Of a DNA stretch of 46,769 bases, positions 44,627-46,769 are shown one piece after another. This DNA is from Anaerolineales bacterium. GTDB taxonomy: Bacteria > Chloroflexota > Anaerolineae > Anaerolineales > UBA11858. The stretch covers positions 1 to 46,769 of the forward strand of contig JANTFT010000017.1 in assembly GCA_024763275.1 (NCBI GenBank). The letters are read 5' to 3'. Each line of letters opens with the position of its first letter. Within the stretch, counting starts at the first letter, position 1. The position numbers and the translations under genes were made by a program. Below the pieces are notes generated by a model that was not told where the DNA came from, did not search any database, and was given only the letters and a program-made list of their open reading frames with translations.

Positions 44627-45286
44627 ATGCCAGTATCTGAAAGCAGAGAAATGTATCTGAAATCGATCTATGAAATTGCCGCTGGAGAAGAACCGGTCCC
44701 TGTGTCTCTGCTCGCCAAACGCATGGGGGTCTCCCCGGTATCCGCCACAGAGATGGTCAAACGCCTGGAAGCGGGCAAGCTGATCGTTCACACCCCCTAC
44801 AAGGGGGTTTTCCTGACACCAGCGGGCCTTCACAGGGCTTTGAAAGTTATCCGGCGGCAGCGTTTATGGGGGCGGTTCCTGGTAGATCATCTGAAGATCC
44901 GCTGGTCTCAGGTATATGACCTTTCCTGCCGGCTGGAACATGCCACGGACATCTCAGTGACCGAAGCTCTGGCGGAATTCCTGGGACATCCTGCCAGCTG
45001 TCCCTACGGACATCCCATCCCAGATGCTGCTGGCAACGTGGAAATCCCACCAGCTTTCCGGCTCAATGAGATCAGCCCCGAAGTGGAGGTGACCATCCTG
45101 CGCATCGCCCAACCGGAATTGGCCTTATGCGAATACCTTGAGGAGCGGGGCCTACTGCCAGGCACGATCGTAAAGATTGTCGATGAGGCGCCCTATAACG
45201 GCCCTTTCACCGTGGAACTAGACGGCGAAGAGATCACCCTGGGCCGGGAAATCGCCGGCAGGATCCTGGTGGCTCCGCTGGCGTAA
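44627..45286 (+). CDS. DtxR/MntR family metal-dependent regulator with C-terminal FeoA-like domain
   Basis: This family represses metal-uptake genes when Fe(II) or Mn(II) is bound. The 219 residues have a winged helix (about 1-65; VSLLAKRMGVSPVSATEMVKRLE), a metal-binding/dimerisation domain (about 66-140) with CRLEHATD and HPASCPYGHPIP, and a FeoA-like SH3 domain (about 150-219; LEERGLLPGTIVKIVDEAPYN). Metal ligands expected in DtxR-type proteins (Cys/His/Glu) are present. GGAAGG precedes the ATG at 44627. Divergent from the permease fusion and close to feo, so it is likely their regulator. Confidence 0.94.
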   Translation: MPVSESREMYLKSIYEIAAGEEPVPVSLLAKRMGVSPVSATEMVKRLEAGKLIVHTPYKGVFLTPAGLHRALKVIRRQRLWGRFLVDHLKIRWSQVYDLSCRLEHATDISVTEALAEFLGHPASCPYGHPIPDAAGNVEIPPAFRLNEISPEVEVTILRIAQPELALCEYLEERGLLPGTIVKIVDEAPYNGPFTVELDGEEITLGREIAGRILVAPLA

Positions 45287-45396
45287 TAGATCACTCATCC
45301 CCCGGGATTTGCTTCTTGATATTATTGTTGACCAGCAAGATGGATTCGATTATCCAGATAGCTCACACCGGTAACCGCCCGGAAATCAGCCACATT

Positions 45397-45440
45397 CTTC
45401 ATCATCCTGAGCGTTGCGAGGCGGGATATTGGATCTGGCT
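45397..45440 (+). repeat. Degenerate copy of a widespread intergenic motif
   Basis: In the gap between two convergent genes, CATCCTGAGCGTTGCGAGG followed by GGATATTGGATCT resembles the intergenic motif CATCCTGAGCGAAGCGAAGG...ATCT known from many bacterial genomes. Only one copy is visible in this window and it looks decayed. The rest of the 45287-45479 gap holds nothing I can name. Confidence 0.4.
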
Positions 45441-45479
45441 GCAACCGGTAATCCGGTCCATTCTCCCCTACCGGGCAGA

Positions 45480-46175
45480 TCAGACCCGCATTTGATGGGC
45501 GCTGATCACACTGCCTGCCAGGTAGTACAGCAAAGATTCCAGATTCTCGCCTGTAAGATTGGAGACTTCCAACCTGGCAAAATTCCCTTTCCAGCTGGGC
45601 AGCATGGACCGCATCTCGCTTGCCAGATATTCCAGGCCCTCGTCAATATCCCCCCGGGTGATCTCCAGGTCATTTTCCCGGTCAAGATGAGTACCGAGCA
45701 GGATAAAATGGGATGTGTCATTCAGCAGGTCCCCCACACTGTCAATCCAGTAGACCAGGTCATGGAAGCTGTCCATACTGGTCATATCATAAGTGAACAG
45801 CACCACATCCAGGCGGTGGATGGTCGGCCTGAAAATGTCAATCACCGCTTCAAAGGAACGCCCGGTTGGATCGCCATCCTCCTGTTTCTGCCCTGGGGGG
45901 ACCAGGAACTGCAGCGTGACAGTGTATTCCGTACTCCCGATCTGCTGCCGGGTGGTGATGAACTCATATTCCAGGTTGTTGGTTTTACTGATGCTGTCGA
46001 GGATCTTCGCGTTGGGTTTTTGGCCCTGATTGGTCAGGGCCAGTACTTTGGCAACAGAGGTTTTCCCCACCGCGCCATTACCAACCAGCATCACATAACC
46101 GGTCACTTTTTCTGGCATCATTCCATTAAACGGGGCGGGACGGCCGATGGGATCGATATTCAAACTGGTTGTCAT
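45480..46175 (-). CDS. Ras-superfamily small GTPase (MglA/Roc-like motifs)
   Basis: The 231-residue protein has a P-loop VGNGAVGKTS (31-40). The G3 position is VPPGQ (92-96) instead of DxxGQ, similar to the TVPGQ seen in MglA-type GTPases. The G4 motif is THLD (162-165) rather than NKxD, like that of Roc domains. TYDMTSMDSFHDLVYWID fits Rab-like strands. No membrane helix. The ATG at 46175 lies inside the upstream gene by 50 nt; a second start, ATG 46121, follows the upstream stop by 4 nt and gives 213 residues. Neither start has a good Shine-Dalgarno. Coupled to the membrane protein upstream. Role (polarity, motility or signalling) unknown. Confidence 0.85.
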   Translation of the reverse strand: MTTSLNIDPIGRPAPFNGMMPEKVTGYVMLVGNGAVGKTSVAKVLALTNQGQKPNAKILDSISKTNNLEYEFITTRQQIGSTEYTVTLQFLVPPGQKQEDGDPTGRSFEAVIDIFRPTIHRLDVVLFTYDMTSMDSFHDLVYWIDSVGDLLNDTSHFILLGTHLDRENDLEITRGDIDEGLEYLASEMRSMLPSWKGNFARLEVSNLTGENLESLLYYLAGSVISAHQMRV

Positions 46176-46749
46176 GGCGAACGGGGATTTCCCTCAACTC
46201 CTTATCACAATAATGACGGACATAAAATCGATAATAGGTTCCCCCCATCGCTCTATCCACTACCACACCACGTTCTATCCGGGGATGGGATCGGACAAGT
46301 TCCGGTATGGAATACTTCACATCACCTCCACAGATATCACAGGTTACGGAATACTCCGGCCGGGTCATCGCCATCACCTTACGGGCCGGCATGCCTACAT
46401 GCTCCGCAAATATCGAGTAAGCCTTGGTATCACTGATCCCTTTCCCGAAGATATCCGCGAAAAGTTTGCGGTTGAGGACAGCCAGGGTGGTGACAAAGAC
46501 CGCCCCCAGGAAAAAGATGGCGGTTACCAATCCTTCCAGCGTCAACGAGGGCAGCAAATCGATATCCAGGAAGCGCAGGGCGGTAAAAACATATCCCAGG
46601 AAGAAAAATGAGATCAATAACGAAAGCACGATCCAGGGACGTGCCAGCCCGAAATTCCTCAGCAGGAGGACTATTCGGAGCGCGTAAACAAATCCCACTC
46701 CCAGAATGACCGCCCCCAGAGCCACTATTATGGCATTATTTAATATCAC
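46126..46749 (-). CDS. Three-helix membrane protein with C-terminal cysteine motif, unknown function
   Basis: I do not recognise a family. The 207 residues contain three hydrophobic helices (about 5-25, 38-60 and 70-92), then a cytoplasmic-looking tail (about 93-207). The tail has CDIC (Cys137, Cys140) and a distant HYC (His179, Cys181), a possible zinc-binding site, followed by a basic C-terminus. Start is GTG 46749, with AAGGGA 9 nt upstream. The gene overlaps or abuts the small GTPase gene, so the two are probably made together, the membrane protein perhaps acting as an anchor or adaptor. Confidence 0.75.
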   Translation of the reverse strand: MILNNAIIVALGAVILGVGFVYALRIVLLLRNFGLARPWIVLSLLISFFFLGYVFTALRFLDIDLLPSLTLEGLVTAIFFLGAVFVTTLAVLNRKLFADIFGKGISDTKAYSIFAEHVGMPARKVMAMTRPEYSVTCDICGGDVKYSIPELVRSHPRIERGVVVDRAMGGTYYRFYVRHYCDKELREIPVRHDNQFEYRSHRPSRPV

Positions 46750-46769
46750 TGTAAAATTCCCTTGATTGT

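Noticed and set aside
45414-46436. 340-residue plus-strand frame opposite the GTPase and membrane protein
   Set aside because: The minus-strand products have clear GTPase motifs and helices; this frame has none.
1-46769. tRNA, rRNA, CRISPR arrays, prophage, toxin-antitoxin or defence genes
   Set aside because: None seen on either strand by eye; tRNAs can be missed without a covariance-model scan.

Overview
The window is about 47 kb of bacterial chromosome (a rough impression of 50-55% GC) encoding roughly 36 protein genes, with no rRNA, tRNA or CRISPR array that I could see. An anaerobic Chloroflexota bacterium of the Anaerolineae type is the best guess. The reasons are the very long SecA without a C-terminal zinc knuckle, a lipoprotein with a Thr/Pro-rich linker, the NfnAB transhydrogenase pair, a corrinoid methyl-carrier protein, and the overall housekeeping gene style. 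This assignment is an inference.

Layout. 1-4.1 kb: secA (minus), divergent from murJ (4.2-5.8 kb, plus), which appears to be transcribed leaderless. 5.8-10 kb: a minus-strand run of AhpD-like protein, cutA, M32 carboxypeptidase, single-domain response regulator and lipoprotein. 10.2-12.5 kb: nfnA-nfnB with a terminator. 12.7-15.2 kb: gyrA with a terminator. 15.2-18.3 kb: small membrane protein, biotin ligase and ftsH (minus). 18.5-19.9 kb: a GH5-like lipoprotein. 19.9-20.7 kb: a TipA-type MerR regulator with a textbook dyad in a 19-bp spacer. 20.8-21.7 kb: a VOC protein and a TPR-like protein. 21.8-24.3 kb: a patatin-like lipase and a C69 dipeptidase. 24.3-26.7 kb: proB-proA. 26.9-28.8 kb: a small membrane protein and a MATE exporter. 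28.8-31.9 kb: an aldo/keto reductase-galT-galK operon in which galT carries both a frameshift and an internal deletion.

31.9-33.1 kb holds a decayed IS-type transposase with several frameshifts and stops. It is followed by an orphan corrinoid protein with a strong terminator (33.2-33.8 kb). 33.9-38.5 kb is a marR-ABC-ABC operon. It encodes a heterodimeric exporter with one degenerate ATP site, and its sigma70 promoter is followed by a palindrome overlapping the marR leader.

38.7-45.3 kb is a metal-homeostasis island: feoA (two fused FeoA domains)-feoB-feoC, a DtxR-family regulator with a C-terminal FeoA-like domain, and a divergent 862-residue protein. The 862-residue protein joins an EF-hand-bearing extracytoplasmic domain, a NicO-type metal permease and a TolB-like beta-propeller. 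Palindromic or related boxes lie in the feo and dtxR promoters. The propeller-permease fusion next to the Feo system is the most novel-looking item in the window. 45.5-46.7 kb: a Ras/MglA/Roc-like small GTPase and an overlapping three-helix membrane protein with a cysteine motif.
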